Source: an uncultured Campylobacter sp.
GTDB lineage: Bacteria; Campylobacterota; Campylobacteria; Campylobacterales; Campylobacteraceae
Reading direction: 5' to 3'
Assembly: GCF_937959485.1 (NCBI RefSeq)
Contig: NZ_CALGPY010000005.1
Location: 62,001 to 126,000 of the forward strand
DNA: 64,000 nucleotides
The notes beneath the pieces were generated by a model. That model was not told the origin of the DNA. It worked only from the letters and a program-made list of their open reading frames with translations, and made no database searches. Each line of letters opens with the position of its first letter. The stretch's first letter is position 1. Both the position numbers and the translations under genes were made by a program. This document shows, one piece after another, positions 1-8,993 of the stretch.

Positions 1-1995
1 GATGTAGATCATCGACTCATAGCTATCGCTCCACGGCGCGTGAGCCGCTACGTACCAGCGCAGCGCGAGCGCGAGGGTATGTGCCGCAAAGCTTGCGGCA
101 AAGGCTGCAAATAAAATTTTTTGCGCGAGAGTGAAGCGCTTGCCGCAAAGCGCGCCCAAAAGCGCCAGTATTATAGCTACGCCGCCTAGGATCATATAGC
201 AATAAACTAGCTTTTTGAAAACCGAAGCTTTGTTATAAAACACCTCGGCCTTGACGCGACTAACGCTTGGAAGAATAGCTGCCGAGGTGGCTCTTTGGTA
301 GTTCTTCAGCTCCGCAAGTGCTGCATCCGCTTTAGCCCAATCATTATCCGAAATTCCATCCTGCAAGCCATTTAGATAGTCATTTAGCACGCCTTTAATC
401 TGCGGAGCGATCCTATAATCCGCAAAGGCGTCGTTCGGCGAAAGCCACGCGTTTTGCGGGTCGTTCGGCACGGGGATAAATTTAAAAAACACCCCTCTAA
501 AGGTCAGATACGCGATATTGAGCCGCTCGTCGAATTTAATCAGCTCGTTACCCAGCACGCCGCGGCGCGAGGCGCTTTTTTCATTCGCCTCGTCCAGGGC
601 GTGGGCGAGCTTGTAGTTGCCGTTTTCATCAAAGACCGAATTGAAGCTCGCATATCGCTCCTGTGGCGCCAAGCCTAGCATCTTTTTGATCTCGTCGTTT
701 TTGATCTTGATGATCTTTTGATCGCGCCAGAACGCGGGATTTAGGCTCATTCCTAGGATCATCTGCTCGGCGCTTAAGCCGTAAAGCCCCTCCGTACCTG
801 AAATTTTATTTACGATCTCGCTTGCTTCGGTACTAAGCGGCTTGATCCTGCCCATATAATCTTGCACCAAAAGCTCCGCGAACGCGCCGTTTGCGTGAAC
901 GCGCGAGTTGGCTTTAAGGTTTGCCAGATAGTTTTCATCCGCAGCGCGAAGCTCAATGCTGAAAAAAAGCGGCGCGATTAGAAGAAGCGCGGCGGGCGCA
1001 TTGTTTTTGATAAATTTAGCGAGCTTTTTAAACCTGCTGCCCACGGTAAAAAGATTGCCGATAAATCCGACGCAAAGCAAGAAATAGCCGAAATAAGTGG
1101 GGATTTTACCAGGATCGCGGTTAAGCTCCAGCACCGTGCCCAGCTCGTCCGTGTCGTAGGAGGATTGAAAGAGCTTAAAGCCGTCAAAGCTTAGCGGGTG
1201 GTTCATATAAATTTCATGCTCCCCCACGCTCTTGCCCTCTTTTAAAATTTCAACGTCGCTAGCATAGGACGATGGGCTTTGCGAGCCCGGGTAGCGCTCG
1301 AGCTTAAATTTCAAAAGCTTTACCGCAAACGGAAGCTCTATGAGTTTCGAGCCCCAGCTTAGCATTATCTCTTCGCCGTCAAAGTTTAAAATTTTAGGCT
1401 CGCCCAGCCAGCCCGCGCCGCCGCGCAGCTGCGCTTCTTGCTCGCTTCCGCCCTCAAAGCCCGCCTTTACCGCAAGCGTGCCCTGTTCGCCTTTGGGCGC
1501 GGGTTTGTAGGAGTCAAATTTGACGGTGAAGCTTTTGGAATTTATACTTTGCGTGAAGCTAAAATCGTTATCGCCGATCTGAGATAGATTTAGCGGATGC
1601 TCAAACAGCGCGTCTTGCGTGCGGATTTGCAAGTATGGTTTGACGCTTACCATCTCGCTTTCGCTCTCGCCCGCTCTTACGTGCAGCACGCCCTCGGTGC
1701 CGAAATAGCGCGTCAGCGCCGCGCCGATAAAGATAACGATAAATGCCGCGTGAAGGACGAAGGAGCCGAAGCGGCGCCACATTTTGGTTTTGATTATAAT
1801 GCCGAGCAGGCTCAGCGTCGCCGCACCCATGACGCACTCGTACCAGCGCGCCTCATAGACTAAAATTTTAGCCGTTTGCGTATCGTAAATGCTCTCTAAA
1901 AAGGTTGCGACGCCGGCACCTGCGGCTAGGATAAAAAGGAGGCAGAGCGCGAACTTGTAAGAGATGAAAAATTTTAATATTTTTAGCGCGCTCAT
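1..1995 (-). CDS. ccsA1: ResB/CcsA cytochrome c haem lyase, CcsA1-like (partial, 3' end off left edge)
   Basis: Fused system II cytochrome c biogenesis protein (ResB/CcsB part followed by the start of CcsA), which exports haem and attaches it to apocytochromes in the periplasm. 665 codons are visible from ATG at 1995 (MSALKILKFFISYKFALCLL). Membrane segments lie near residues 10-30, 55-75, 85-105 and 300-320, then a long periplasmic part, then helices of the CcsA part reaching the edge; the WWD haem-handling motif should lie outside the window. It ends the minus-strand cluster, 15 bases after the NrfD-like gene. In Wolinella the lyase encoded in the mcc cluster (CcsA1) is dedicated to the CX15CH haem site of MccA, and that site is present here, so the same role is inferred. 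A general haem lyase role cannot be excluded. Confidence 0.85.
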   Translation of the reverse strand, partial: MSALKILKFFISYKFALCLLFILAAGAGVATFLESIYDTQTAKILVYEARWYECVMGAATLSLLGIIIKTKMWRRFGSFVLHAAFIVIFIGAALTRYFGTEGVLHVRAGESESEMVSVKPYLQIRTQDALFEHPLNLSQIGDNDFSFTQSINSKSFTVKFDSYKPAPKGEQGTLAVKAGFEGGSEQEAQLRGGAGWLGEPKILNFDGEEIMLSWGSKLIELPFAVKLLKFKLERYPGSQSPSSYASDVEILKEGKSVGEHEIYMNHPLSFDGFKLFQSSYDTDELGTVLELNRDPGKIPTYFGYFLLCVGFIGNLFTVGSRFKKLAKFIKNNAPAALLLIAPLFFSIELRAADENYLANLKANSRVHANGAFAELLVQDYMGRIKPLSTEASEIVNKISGTEGLYGLSAEQMILGMSLNPAFWRDQKIIKIKNDEIKKMLGLAPQERYASFNSVFDENGNYKLAHALDEANEKSASRRGVLGNELIKFDERLNIAYLTFRGVFFKFIPVPNDPQNAWLSPNDAFADYRIAPQIKGVLNDYLNGLQDGISDNDWAKADAALAELKNYQRATSAAILPSVSRVKAEVFYNKASVFKKLVYCYMILGGVAIILALLGALCGKRFTLAQKILFAAFAASFAAHTLALALRWYVAAHAPWSDSYESMIYI

Positions 1996-2010
1996 TAACC
2001 CTCCGCAGTT

Positions 2011-2982
2011 TTACATTATTATATCGTAAGTTTGTCCCGCGTATAGTATAAACATTCTAAGAAGTAATACTCCGACCACGCTGGCAAGCGCGCTAACATA
2101 GAACGCAAACGCAGTGTGAGCGATCTTTTTGCCCAGTGCGAAATTTAAAACTAGCGGTACGCAAAAGCCCACGCCCACGACGCCTAGCCAAAATAGCTGA
2201 GCATAAACGCCTTCGCTAAAGGCGACGCTGGCGGCTCTTTGCACGTCGCTGCCCGTTACTAGCGAAACGAAAATCATGCCGATTAGTAAAATTTCCATCG
2301 CTAAAACCGGCCACTCGACTGCGTGCAAGGTTTTTAGATCGCCTCCGTGCGGGTCAGCTTTAAAGAAAAGCGCGGCTATTAGGCTTGAGCCCGCAATGCC
2401 GGCCGATAAGCCCGACGCCACGAAAAGCGCAGGTAACACGGCGGTATTAAGGATAGGAAATCTAACTAAAACCGAGATCAAAAAGCCCGTATAAGCACAG
2501 ATCGCGACCGCAAAAACAAGCGTAAGCGCAAGAAGCAGCGGGCGAAGCGCGTTTAAAATTTTCATTACGAGCGTGAAAAGCCCTTTTAAAAAAGTAAGTC
2601 TGCGCGATAAAAATCCGCTAAGATCAGCTTCAAACGCATAAAGGCAGGCAACGAAGGTAAGCGGGATATAGACGCAAAGTGCCGCCACGCCCACGGACAT
2701 AACCGATGTGAAGTTGTAATTAATCAAAATTTTCCAGAAAAGAAGCGGTCGCTCCAAATCGGCTACGAGGCAAACCATACCGAGTAAGATCGCTATGAAA
2801 GATAGCAACGACGCGGCCTTAAACAGCGGCGTGCTTTCGGTTTGCTTTTTATAAAGCTTAACGAGGATCGCGACTACTAACGCGCCGCCGCTCATACCCG
2901 CTAGCAAAAGATAGACCGCGATCGGCCAGCCCCACTCAACGCCGTGCGAGAAGGTCGCAGTGAAATTTATAGCTCCGTTCAT
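2011..2982 (-). CDS. mccD: NrfD/PsrC-type membrane quinol dehydrogenase subunit, MccD-like
   Basis: 323-residue polytopic membrane protein of the NrfD/PsrC family with about eight hydrophobic helices from residue 15 to the C terminus; such proteins oxidise menaquinol and hand electrons to a periplasmic FeS partner. It follows the ferredoxin-like gene by a single base and precedes the haem lyase gene, the arrangement of the mcc sulfite-respiration cluster. It carries no metal motif of its own. Product family is certain; the mccD assignment rests on the neighbouring MccA. Confidence 0.88.
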   Translation of the reverse strand: MNGAINFTATFSHGVEWGWPIAVYLLLAGMSGGALVVAILVKLYKKQTESTPLFKAASLLSFIAILLGMVCLVADLERPLLFWKILINYNFTSVMSVGVAALCVYIPLTFVACLYAFEADLSGFLSRRLTFLKGLFTLVMKILNALRPLLLALTLVFAVAICAYTGFLISVLVRFPILNTAVLPALFVASGLSAGIAGSSLIAALFFKADPHGGDLKTLHAVEWPVLAMEILLIGMIFVSLVTGSDVQRAASVAFSEGVYAQLFWLGVVGVGFCVPLVLNFALGKKIAHTAFAFYVSALASVVGVLLLRMFILYAGQTYDIIM

Positions 2983-2983
2983 A

Positions 2984-3691
2984 TCACACCCCCAGTTTTA
3001 CCGCAGGAATATAGCGCAGGCTCGGCTTCGTGCCGCACTCAGGATGCATGCGCAGGCTATCTTTTACGCGAAGCAGCTTGCTGATGTGCGAGCCTTCGTC
3101 GTTTAGATCGCCGAACACGATCGCCTCGTATCTGCATGCCTCGATGCAGGCAGGCTCGTGGCCGTCTTTTAAATTCGTATCTAAGCAGAAGTTGCAGCTC
3201 TCTGCAGCTTTAGTTTCGTGATTTATGAAGCGCACGTCGTAAGGACAGGCAACGATGCAGTATTTACAGGCGATGCAATCATCGGTATTCATCGTGGTAA
3301 TGCCGGTTTTTTCGTCCTTGTGACAGGCTTTCGTCGGGCAAACTTTTACGCACGGCGCGTCCTCGCACTGCTGACAGGAGACCCTGACATAGCGCTTTTC
3401 TTTCAAATTTAGCGGATCGGTTTTGTCCTGGATAAAAAGCCTCATTTGGCCTTTCGGGACCAAATTTACCTTCCTGCAAGCGATCTCGCAGTCGGTGCAG
3501 CCCACACATTTATTTTGATCGAATATCATGCCGTAGTGTGGCTTTTTCGGCTCTTGCTTTTTAGCACTTGCATTTGCGTCTTGCGCGCTTTTATCCGCGC
3601 TGTTTTGCGCGAGTAAGCTTGAGGTGATTGCGCCAAGCCCCAAAGAGCCTAATGCGGCGGATTTTATAAAATTTCTTCTTTGCTTTTGCAT
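2984..3691 (-). CDS. mccC: Periplasmic four-cluster ferredoxin subunit, NrfC/MccC-like
   Basis: 235 residues. A twin-arginine signal (QRRNFIKSA, residues 4-12) precedes a region with sixteen cysteines in four ferredoxin-type groups: C62/65/68/72, C106/109/114/118, C139/142/145/149 and C166/169/182/186, enough for four [4Fe-4S] clusters. It would be exported folded by Tat and carry electrons from the NrfD-like subunit to the multihaem reductase. One further cysteine (C123) lies between groups two and three. Start at 3691 has an AGGAG site just upstream. Confidence 0.9.
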   Translation of the reverse strand: MQKQRRNFIKSAALGSLGLGAITSSLLAQNSADKSAQDANASAKKQEPKKPHYGMIFDQNKCVGCTDCEIACRKVNLVPKGQMRLFIQDKTDPLNLKEKRYVRVSCQQCEDAPCVKVCPTKACHKDEKTGITTMNTDDCIACKYCIVACPYDVRFINHETKAAESCNFCLDTNLKDGHEPACIEACRYEAIVFGDLNDEGSHISKLLRVKDSLRMHPECGTKPSLRYIPAVKLGV

Positions 3692-3719
3692 ATTCTCCTC
3701 CGACTAAATTTAAGCAAAA

Positions 3720-4493
3720 CTACTTTGTTTTATTCGCGTCGTGAAAGCTTTTAGCCTCGCTCTCGCTAAGCTTTTTCGCCGCATCGGCAAGCTCACCGGG
3801 CTTTAAAACTTTTAGTAGTTCGGCTTCAAAAATCACCACAGAACCCGCAGGAATTCTATCTACGTCCACGTTGCCGTAGGCTAAATTACTAGGGATTGTA
3901 AATTTATATTTCGAGCCCGTATTCATCAAAAGCAGCCCCTCGCGTAATCCGTCGATTAAGCCTATCATAGAAAGATGCGCCGGAATTTTAGATGCGAAAG
4001 TATCGTCAAATACGCTACCATTCGTCAGATACGCCTTGTAGTTCATCACCACTACGCTCTCAGGCTTTGGCTTTTCGCCCATACCTAGCTTTAGAATTTC
4101 ATATTGAAGACCGGATTTTGTGGTTTTAACGTCCGGATTTTTGGCATTTTTCGCCATAAATTCCTTGCCCGCTTTTAAATTTTTATCAAGCTCCGCTTTG
4201 GAATTTGTTTCTACGATCTTATTTAGTTTATCGGCTCTTTGATTCAAAAGCGCAATAATTTCCTCATCTTTTAGTTTCTGCTGCTTTTTAAGAGCGTCCA
4301 AAAACCCCTCTATTACCGCATCTAAGTCATATTTGACGCCCAATGCGGCTTGTGAATGCAGCTGGTTTGAAACATAGCTTCCGGTGGAAGCTCCAATGCT
4401 ATAAGATTCTTTTTGTTCTTGCGTAGTTAAATTCGCGCCCAACGCGCAGCTTGCCAAAACGATAGGCAAGAAAATTTTTAGTCTTTTTTGCAT
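3720..4493 (-). CDS. mccB: FKBP-type peptidyl-prolyl cis-trans isomerase, MccB-like
   Basis: 257 residues with a signal peptide (residues 1-19), an N-terminal FKBP dimerisation/helical domain (about 25-115) and an FKBP catalytic domain (about 125-235, with TKSGLQYEIL and the VIFEAELL ending typical of the family), then an Ala/Lys/Glu-rich tail. It is a periplasmic folding helper. In the Wolinella mcc cluster the gene after mccA also codes for a prolyl isomerase, so help in folding MccA is inferred. It is separated from mccA by a hairpin at 4511-4540. Confidence 0.88.
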   Translation of the reverse strand: MQKRLKIFLPIVLASCALGANLTTQEQKESYSIGASTGSYVSNQLHSQAALGVKYDLDAVIEGFLDALKKQQKLKDEEIIALLNQRADKLNKIVETNSKAELDKNLKAGKEFMAKNAKNPDVKTTKSGLQYEILKLGMGEKPKPESVVVMNYKAYLTNGSVFDDTFASKIPAHLSMIGLIDGLREGLLLMNTGSKYKFTIPSNLAYGNVDVDRIPAGSVVIFEAELLKVLKPGELADAAKKLSESEAKSFHDANKTK

Positions 4494-4510
4494 ACATTTG
4501 CCTTTTAAAT

Positions 4511-4540
4511 TTCGGGGCCGCGAACTTACGCGACCCCGAA
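4511..4540 (-). promoter_or_regulatory. Intercistronic hairpin between mccA and mccB
   Basis: Two 12-base arms (4511-4522 and 4529-4540) pair with one mismatch around a 6-base loop, starting 5 bases after the mccA stop codon. There is no T run after it on the minus strand, so it looks like a processing, stability or partial-attenuation structure that would favour mccA mRNA over downstream genes rather than a full terminator. Confidence 0.5.
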
Positions 4541-4544
4541 AGAA

Positions 4545-6620
4545 TTATAAATTATTATTTAGAATTCTTTGAGCCTCTTTGATATACTCTTTAGCGGCCT
4601 CTAGCCTTTGCTTAGTATATTTAAAGCCATGCATACCCCATGAGCCATCTTTTTCGATAAGATCGACGGTGTCTTGAGCTTTTTCTATTAGCTCATAGAC
4701 GCGAGTTTTATCGCTGGAGTTAAGCTTTTTAGTCTCAAGGATCGAGTAAATCCCTTGAATACCGATCTTAACTTGCGAGAAATCGCTCTTAATCGGAGTT
4801 TGCCAGCCCATAACCTCATCATAAACCTGCTTTTGGTTCTTGAAGTGAAGCGTCTCTTTTAGCTCAGAAACGACAGGGCTGTGGCAGCCTTTGGTATCTT
4901 GCATATCTTTATCTGCCCACGAGGTTCGTGCGCACGACCACATAAGATCGACGAAATTTCGTCCGTCTTTATTTCTTTGGAAGTGCCAATCTTTCGCATC
5001 TCTTGGACCTTTGGCGGCATCGCCTGCGACTAGAGATTTTCTAGCAGGATCGATGTCGATCTTCCAGATGTGCGATCTTCTTTGAGTATCAAATCCCGCG
5101 TTGTCTTGGAACTGAATAGCGTAGAAGTTCTCGCAGCTCATCATAAACGGCATGTGGCAAGATGCGCAGGTGTTGTCTTTATGCGTATCGGCTCTTGCAG
5201 CGATGTAGGCTTGCTCTTGGTGGCAATCCTTGCACTCTTTTGTGATCTTAGGCTTTGTATAAAACGCGCTCAAATAGCCCTGCTCTGAGTTGTAATTTAC
5301 GCCCTTGACGGTTTTATCGCCAACTACCGGTCCAGTGTTATCGTGCGGATCGTGGCAGGTTACGCAGCGCATACCTTTCTCGTAGTGAGCGGTAAAGTAG
5401 GACTGAGAGCCTTCAGAGCCGCATCCTGGTCCCATAGATTTAAATTTAGAGCTTAGAGATAGATCGGGCTTGCCGTTGTTTAGCGGATTAGCACGAGCTA
5501 AATCAGGGCTATAGTTAAATCTTTGGTGGCAGCGTTCGCAGTTTGAGGTTCTAAAATTTGTAGCGCCATCCAAGTGACCGCCCGCTCCATGGCACTCTTC
5601 GCAGGTGATACCCTTGGAGATAGTGTGCTTTTGAAGCTCTTTTGCGTTACCCAAAGCGGCATAGAATTCTTTTTTAGTTTTAAAATCGAATTTGAATGGG
5701 TGGCAGACTTCGCAATACGAGCTGTTTGCTTGGAAAAACATCGATTTTTTGTATTTCGCAGCATACGACGCAAGACCTCTTACGTAACCGCCGTTATCGC
5801 CGTATTCCTCAAGCGTGCCTGGGAATTCCGGAACGATCTTTTTGATCTTTTTGACCGTCTCATCGTCTAAATTTAACGCCCAAGTCCTTTGGAATTGGTT
5901 GCCGCCGGCTACGATTTGACCGGTACCATCTCTTAGCAAGCCGCCCTCTACGTGATAGGTTCCGCGTAGAAGCCATGCATCTACGTAGCCGAATTTTGTC
6001 CTTAGGTGTCCCACGGTCGCATAAATTACGTCAGGGGTAATACCTTTTGGAAGGATCGACGCAGTGTCGGGGCTAAATACCGGATCGGTTAAGTTATTAT
6101 TAACCTCCGGGTGCTCGCCCGGGAAGCGGATAGTAGTGGCGTGGCGCGATCTGCTCCATGTCTCATACTGCGCAGGGTGGCACTCGCCGCATTTTTCAGG
6201 GCCTATGAATTTATTCGGAAATTGCAAAGAAGAGCCCGCAGGGATTCTATACATCATAGAGCTATAGCCCTTGCCGTCGTCTCTTTTACTAGCCTTTGAA
6301 AAGTCAAATCCATGCCCTTCCGCAAGCCACTCCAAACCTCGGTCGTGTACATCCATCTTACCGACTGTCTTACCGCCGTATTTGGTAAAAATCGGGTGAT
6401 TTTTAAATAGCCAGTCATACATCTCTCGCTCTTCTACGACGTAGTCCTGCAAGGATATGACGCCTCTGCTTTGCAACGTGCCCTTAGGATTTGCGATGAC
6501 ATCGCGCGATTTTTGCGACATTTCCATCTCATGCCCCATGCCTTCATCAGCACAGGCTCCTGCGGCAAAAATGCTAATACAGGCTAGCGCGCCTAGTAGC
6601 ATCTTATTCCATTTTTTCAT
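4545..6620 (-). CDS. mccA: Octahaem cytochrome c sulfite reductase MccA
   Basis: 691 residues with a signal peptide (about 1-24). Haem sites: CXXCH at C144, C303, C340, C361, C419, C463 and C485, plus an eighth C563-X15-C579-H580. Seven CXXCH and one CX15CH is the signature of MccA, the dissimilatory sulfite reductase of Wolinella, in which the CX15CH haem is the active site and a nearby Cu(I) is held by two cysteines. Two non-haem cysteines, C400 and C496, sit 96 residues apart, matching the spacing I recall for the Wolinella copper ligands (Cys399/Cys495). AAGGAGGAG lies just before the ATG. It heads the minus-strand operon with mccB, mccC, mccD and ccsA1. Reductase activity is inferred from family and context. 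Confidence 0.93.
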   Translation of the reverse strand: MKKWNKMLLGALACISIFAAGACADEGMGHEMEMSQKSRDVIANPKGTLQSRGVISLQDYVVEEREMYDWLFKNHPIFTKYGGKTVGKMDVHDRGLEWLAEGHGFDFSKASKRDDGKGYSSMMYRIPAGSSLQFPNKFIGPEKCGECHPAQYETWSRSRHATTIRFPGEHPEVNNNLTDPVFSPDTASILPKGITPDVIYATVGHLRTKFGYVDAWLLRGTYHVEGGLLRDGTGQIVAGGNQFQRTWALNLDDETVKKIKKIVPEFPGTLEEYGDNGGYVRGLASYAAKYKKSMFFQANSSYCEVCHPFKFDFKTKKEFYAALGNAKELQKHTISKGITCEECHGAGGHLDGATNFRTSNCERCHQRFNYSPDLARANPLNNGKPDLSLSSKFKSMGPGCGSEGSQSYFTAHYEKGMRCVTCHDPHDNTGPVVGDKTVKGVNYNSEQGYLSAFYTKPKITKECKDCHQEQAYIAARADTHKDNTCASCHMPFMMSCENFYAIQFQDNAGFDTQRRSHIWKIDIDPARKSLVAGDAAKGPRDAKDWHFQRNKDGRNFVDLMWSCARTSWADKDMQDTKGCHSPVVSELKETLHFKNQKQVYDEVMGWQTPIKSDFSQVKIGIQGIYSILETKKLNSSDKTRVYELIEKAQDTVDLIEKDGSWGMHGFKYTKQRLEAAKEYIKEAQRILNNNL

Positions 6621-6720
6621 GGCTCCTCCTTTGAAAATCGAAATTTTAAATTAGCAAAGTTCTACGTTCGAAATAATATCAACAAAAAAGGGTGAAAAAG
6701 GGAGAAATTTAATGAAGTCT

Positions 6721-6750
6721 AAATTTAACGAAAAGATATCGTAAATATTG
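6721..6750. repeat. Left copy of 30-base direct repeat flanking the ABC importer; remnant of a kinase 3' end
   Basis: Matches 9734-9763 at 28 of 30 positions in the same orientation. On the minus strand it reads IFTISFR followed by a stop, the same C terminus as the kinase at 9738-11174, and it stands about 100 bases before mccA. Offset between copies is exactly 3,013 bases. Read as the scar of an insertion or recombination that placed the importer between kinase and mccA; a shared regulator-binding site is the alternative. Confidence 0.7.
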
Positions 6751-6855
6751 ATACTTTTTATTATTTTATTGAAATTTATTCAAAATCGCGCGTCGTAAAA
6801 TTTAACCCTTCGGCAAAGATATTTTATAATACTATTTTATAAAAAATATTATTTA

Positions 6856-6893
6856 TGGTATAATAGCGGTGAAATTTAACCGTTTTAAGGAGG
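6856..6893 (+). promoter_or_regulatory. Promoter and ribosome-binding site of the ABC importer operon
   Basis: Extended -10 element TGGTATAAT (6856-6864) and AAGGAGG (6887-6893) eight bases before the ATG at 6901. The region just upstream, 6826-6852, is almost pure A/T with ATAATA/TATTAT arms and covers the -35 position; it could hold a Fur-type operator, but I cannot match a consensus firmly. Confidence 0.6.
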
Positions 6894-6900
6894 TCTCATT

Positions 6901-7983
6901 ATGGTTAGAAAAATTTTATTTATATCGCTGCTGCTTGTTTTTTCAAACGCCGCTACGCTCACCGACGTTTTAGACAGGCAGGTTGAGGTAAAGGACAAGA
7001 TAGAAAAGGTCGTTTTGACGTTTTATTTCGAAGAGTACTTCGTAACCACGGGTGAAGAGGGCGTTTCGAAAATCGCAGGATGGTCCAAAGGATACTGGAA
7101 AGGTCGCAGAGAAGCGACGTGGCAGGCTTTTTTGAAAAAATTTCCGAGCATAGATCAGATCCCCGATGTGGGCTACGTCGGCAAAAACACTCTATCGTTC
7201 GAGCGCATCGTCTCGCTAAAGCCCGATGTGGTTTTGTTTGCAAAAAACGATTACGAAAAAGTTAAGCAAAATTTGAAAAATTTAGATAGCTCGGGCATTG
7301 CTGCGGTGTTCGTAGATTTTCATGATGAAAATTTACAAAACCACATGAAAAGCATGGAAATTCTAGGCGAAATTTTTGGTAAGCAAGGCAGGATAGCCGA
7401 AGTGAATAAATTTTATAAATCAAAATTCGAGCTCGTAGAACAAAGGTTCGCCAAAGCCAAAAATACGACCAAGCCCAAAGTTTACGTAGAATTTAGCGAA
7501 AAGGCGGGCGCTAGCGTTTTCGGCGTATCGTATGACGATAAGATGTGGGGAGCCTTCGTCAGCGCCGCCGGCGGAGAAAATATCGCAAAAGGGCTGATAA
7601 AAGGCGCCTCCTCGCCGCTCAATCCGGAATTTATAGTCAATAAAAATCCCGATATTATCATATTTGCGGGGAATTATTTTCCAAACGGCGGCAAGAACAT
7701 CCCGCTAGGCTACGGCGTAAGCAAGCAGGAGGCCGCGGCAAATTTTAATGATTACGCCCAAAGGAGCGGCTGGCAAAACATAAACGCCGTCAAAAATCAT
7801 AAAATTTACGCGATCTATCACGATCTAAGCAGGCATATTTTCGATTTTGCGGGGATTTTATTTTTCGCGAAAAAAATACATCCCGAGCTCTTTGCAGATA
7901 TAGATCCTGCCGCGGAGCTGAAGGAATTTTTCGATAAATTTTATCCGGTCGAATTTAGCGGAACGTGGATGATCGATTTTTAA
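6901..7983 (+). CDS. ABC importer periplasmic substrate-binding protein (iron-chelate/haem/cobalamin class)
   Basis: 360 residues; signal peptide ending at SNA (residue 17), then a class III (BtuF/FepB-like) binding fold: N-lobe with TLTDVLDRQVEV opening and IVSLKPDVVLF (about 103-113), a long connecting helix (about 130-175), and C-lobe with NPEFIVNKNPDIIIFAG (about 240-256). There is no lipobox, so it is probably soluble. First of three genes with a permease and ATPase in tight overlap. Substrate is not readable; iron chelate, haem or cobalamin are all possible. Its position inside a repeat-bounded cassette beside the Cu- and haem-dependent mccA makes a metal or haem cargo attractive but unproven. 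Confidence 0.8.
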   Translation: MVRKILFISLLLVFSNAATLTDVLDRQVEVKDKIEKVVLTFYFEEYFVTTGEEGVSKIAGWSKGYWKGRREATWQAFLKKFPSIDQIPDVGYVGKNTLSFERIVSLKPDVVLFAKNDYEKVKQNLKNLDSSGIAAVFVDFHDENLQNHMKSMEILGEIFGKQGRIAEVNKFYKSKFELVEQRFAKAKNTTKPKVYVEFSEKAGASVFGVSYDDKMWGAFVSAAGGENIAKGLIKGASSPLNPEFIVNKNPDIIIFAGNYFPNGGKNIPLGYGVSKQEAAANFNDYAQRSGWQNINAVKNHKIYAIYHDLSRHIFDFAGILFFAKKIHPELFADIDPAAELKEFFDKFYPVEFSGTWMIDF

Positions 7984-8993
7984 TGTCCGCAGAATTTTAT
8001 AAAAGCCTCGTCTTTAGAAAAATTTTACTAATATGCTGCGGCACGGGGCTTTTATCTGTTTTATTCGTACTTGATATAGCAAACGGGCCCGCAAACTACG
8101 GCTTTTTTGAAATTTTACAATCCTTTTTTTCGCGCAGCACAGATAAAAATCTAAGCGTTATAGTCTTTGATATGAGGCTGCCCGCGGCTATAGCGGCCGT
8201 TTTAGCGGGAGCGAGTCTAGGACTTAGCGGCGCCGTCATGCAGACCCTGCTAGCAAATCCGCTCGCTAGCCCCTATACTCTAGGAGTGGGCTCTGCGGCG
8301 GGCTTTGGAGCTGCCGTCGGCATAGTGTTTTTTGCGGGGAATTTTTTAAGCATAGGATTTTTTGCATTTTTCTTCGCTATTTTAAGCATCGTTTTCATAT
8401 ACCGCTTATCAAATCGCATAGATCTAGGCTCTTCGGGCATCATTTTAATAGGGATCATTTTGGTTTTTATCTATCAGAGCCTGCAGGCCTTCGTGATATA
8501 CGTCGCGGATGAAGCGGAGGTTTCGAGTATAGTCTTTTGGACCTTCGGCTCGCTTTCAAAGGCGAATTACGCGAGCTTATCGATCATGTTCGCGGTATTT
8601 GCGGCGGCATTTTTCATATCGCTTTACAATGCTTGGAGCTTTAACGCGGTCTTACTAGGCGACGAAATAGCTCAGAGCATGGGCGTTTGCGTGCACTCTT
8701 TTAAAATAAAAATGCTGATCTTAGCCTCGGTCCTAACCGCTACTTGCGTCTGTTTCGTAGGCACGATCGGCTTTGTTGGACTGCTGGGAGCGCACATATC
8801 TAGAATTTTAATAGGCGCGGAGCAGAGATTTTTCCTTCCATTTTCGGCTCTGATAGGAGCTCTGCTTCTTTCATTTTCATCTATTTTGAGCAAAAATTTA
8901 ATAAGCGGCGTAATCTTTCCTATCGGCATAATCACCTCCTTCATCGGGGCGCTGTTTTTCCTAGCGATCGTGCTAAATAAGGGGCGCGGATGA
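7983..8993 (+). CDS. FecCD-family ABC importer permease
   Basis: 336 residues from the ATG at 7983, which overlaps the preceding stop codon (TAATG); an ATG at 7965 in the same frame would add six residues but would overlap the binding-protein gene further. About nine to ten membrane helices; LRLPAAIAAVLAGASLGLSG-type segment near residues 60-80 and FVGLLGAHISRILIGAEQR (about 264-282) are hallmarks of FecCD permeases. Forms the channel for the substrate delivered by the binding protein. Confidence 0.88.
   Translation: MSAEFYKSLVFRKILLICCGTGLLSVLFVLDIANGPANYGFFEILQSFFSRSTDKNLSVIVFDMRLPAAIAAVLAGASLGLSGAVMQTLLANPLASPYTLGVGSAAGFGAAVGIVFFAGNFLSIGFFAFFFAILSIVFIYRLSNRIDLGSSGIILIGIILVFIYQSLQAFVIYVADEAEVSSIVFWTFGSLSKANYASLSIMFAVFAAAFFISLYNAWSFNAVLLGDEIAQSMGVCVHSFKIKMLILASVLTATCVCFVGTIGFVGLLGAHISRILIGAEQRFFLPFSALIGALLLSFSSILSKNLISGVIFPIGIITSFIGALFFLAIVLNKGRG

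Noticed and set aside
4545..6620. Alternative identity as nitrite reductase NrfA or tetrathionate reductase Otr
   Set aside because: NrfA has five haems with a CXXCK site, and Otr lacks a CX15CH site; seven CXXCH plus CX15CH fits MccA.
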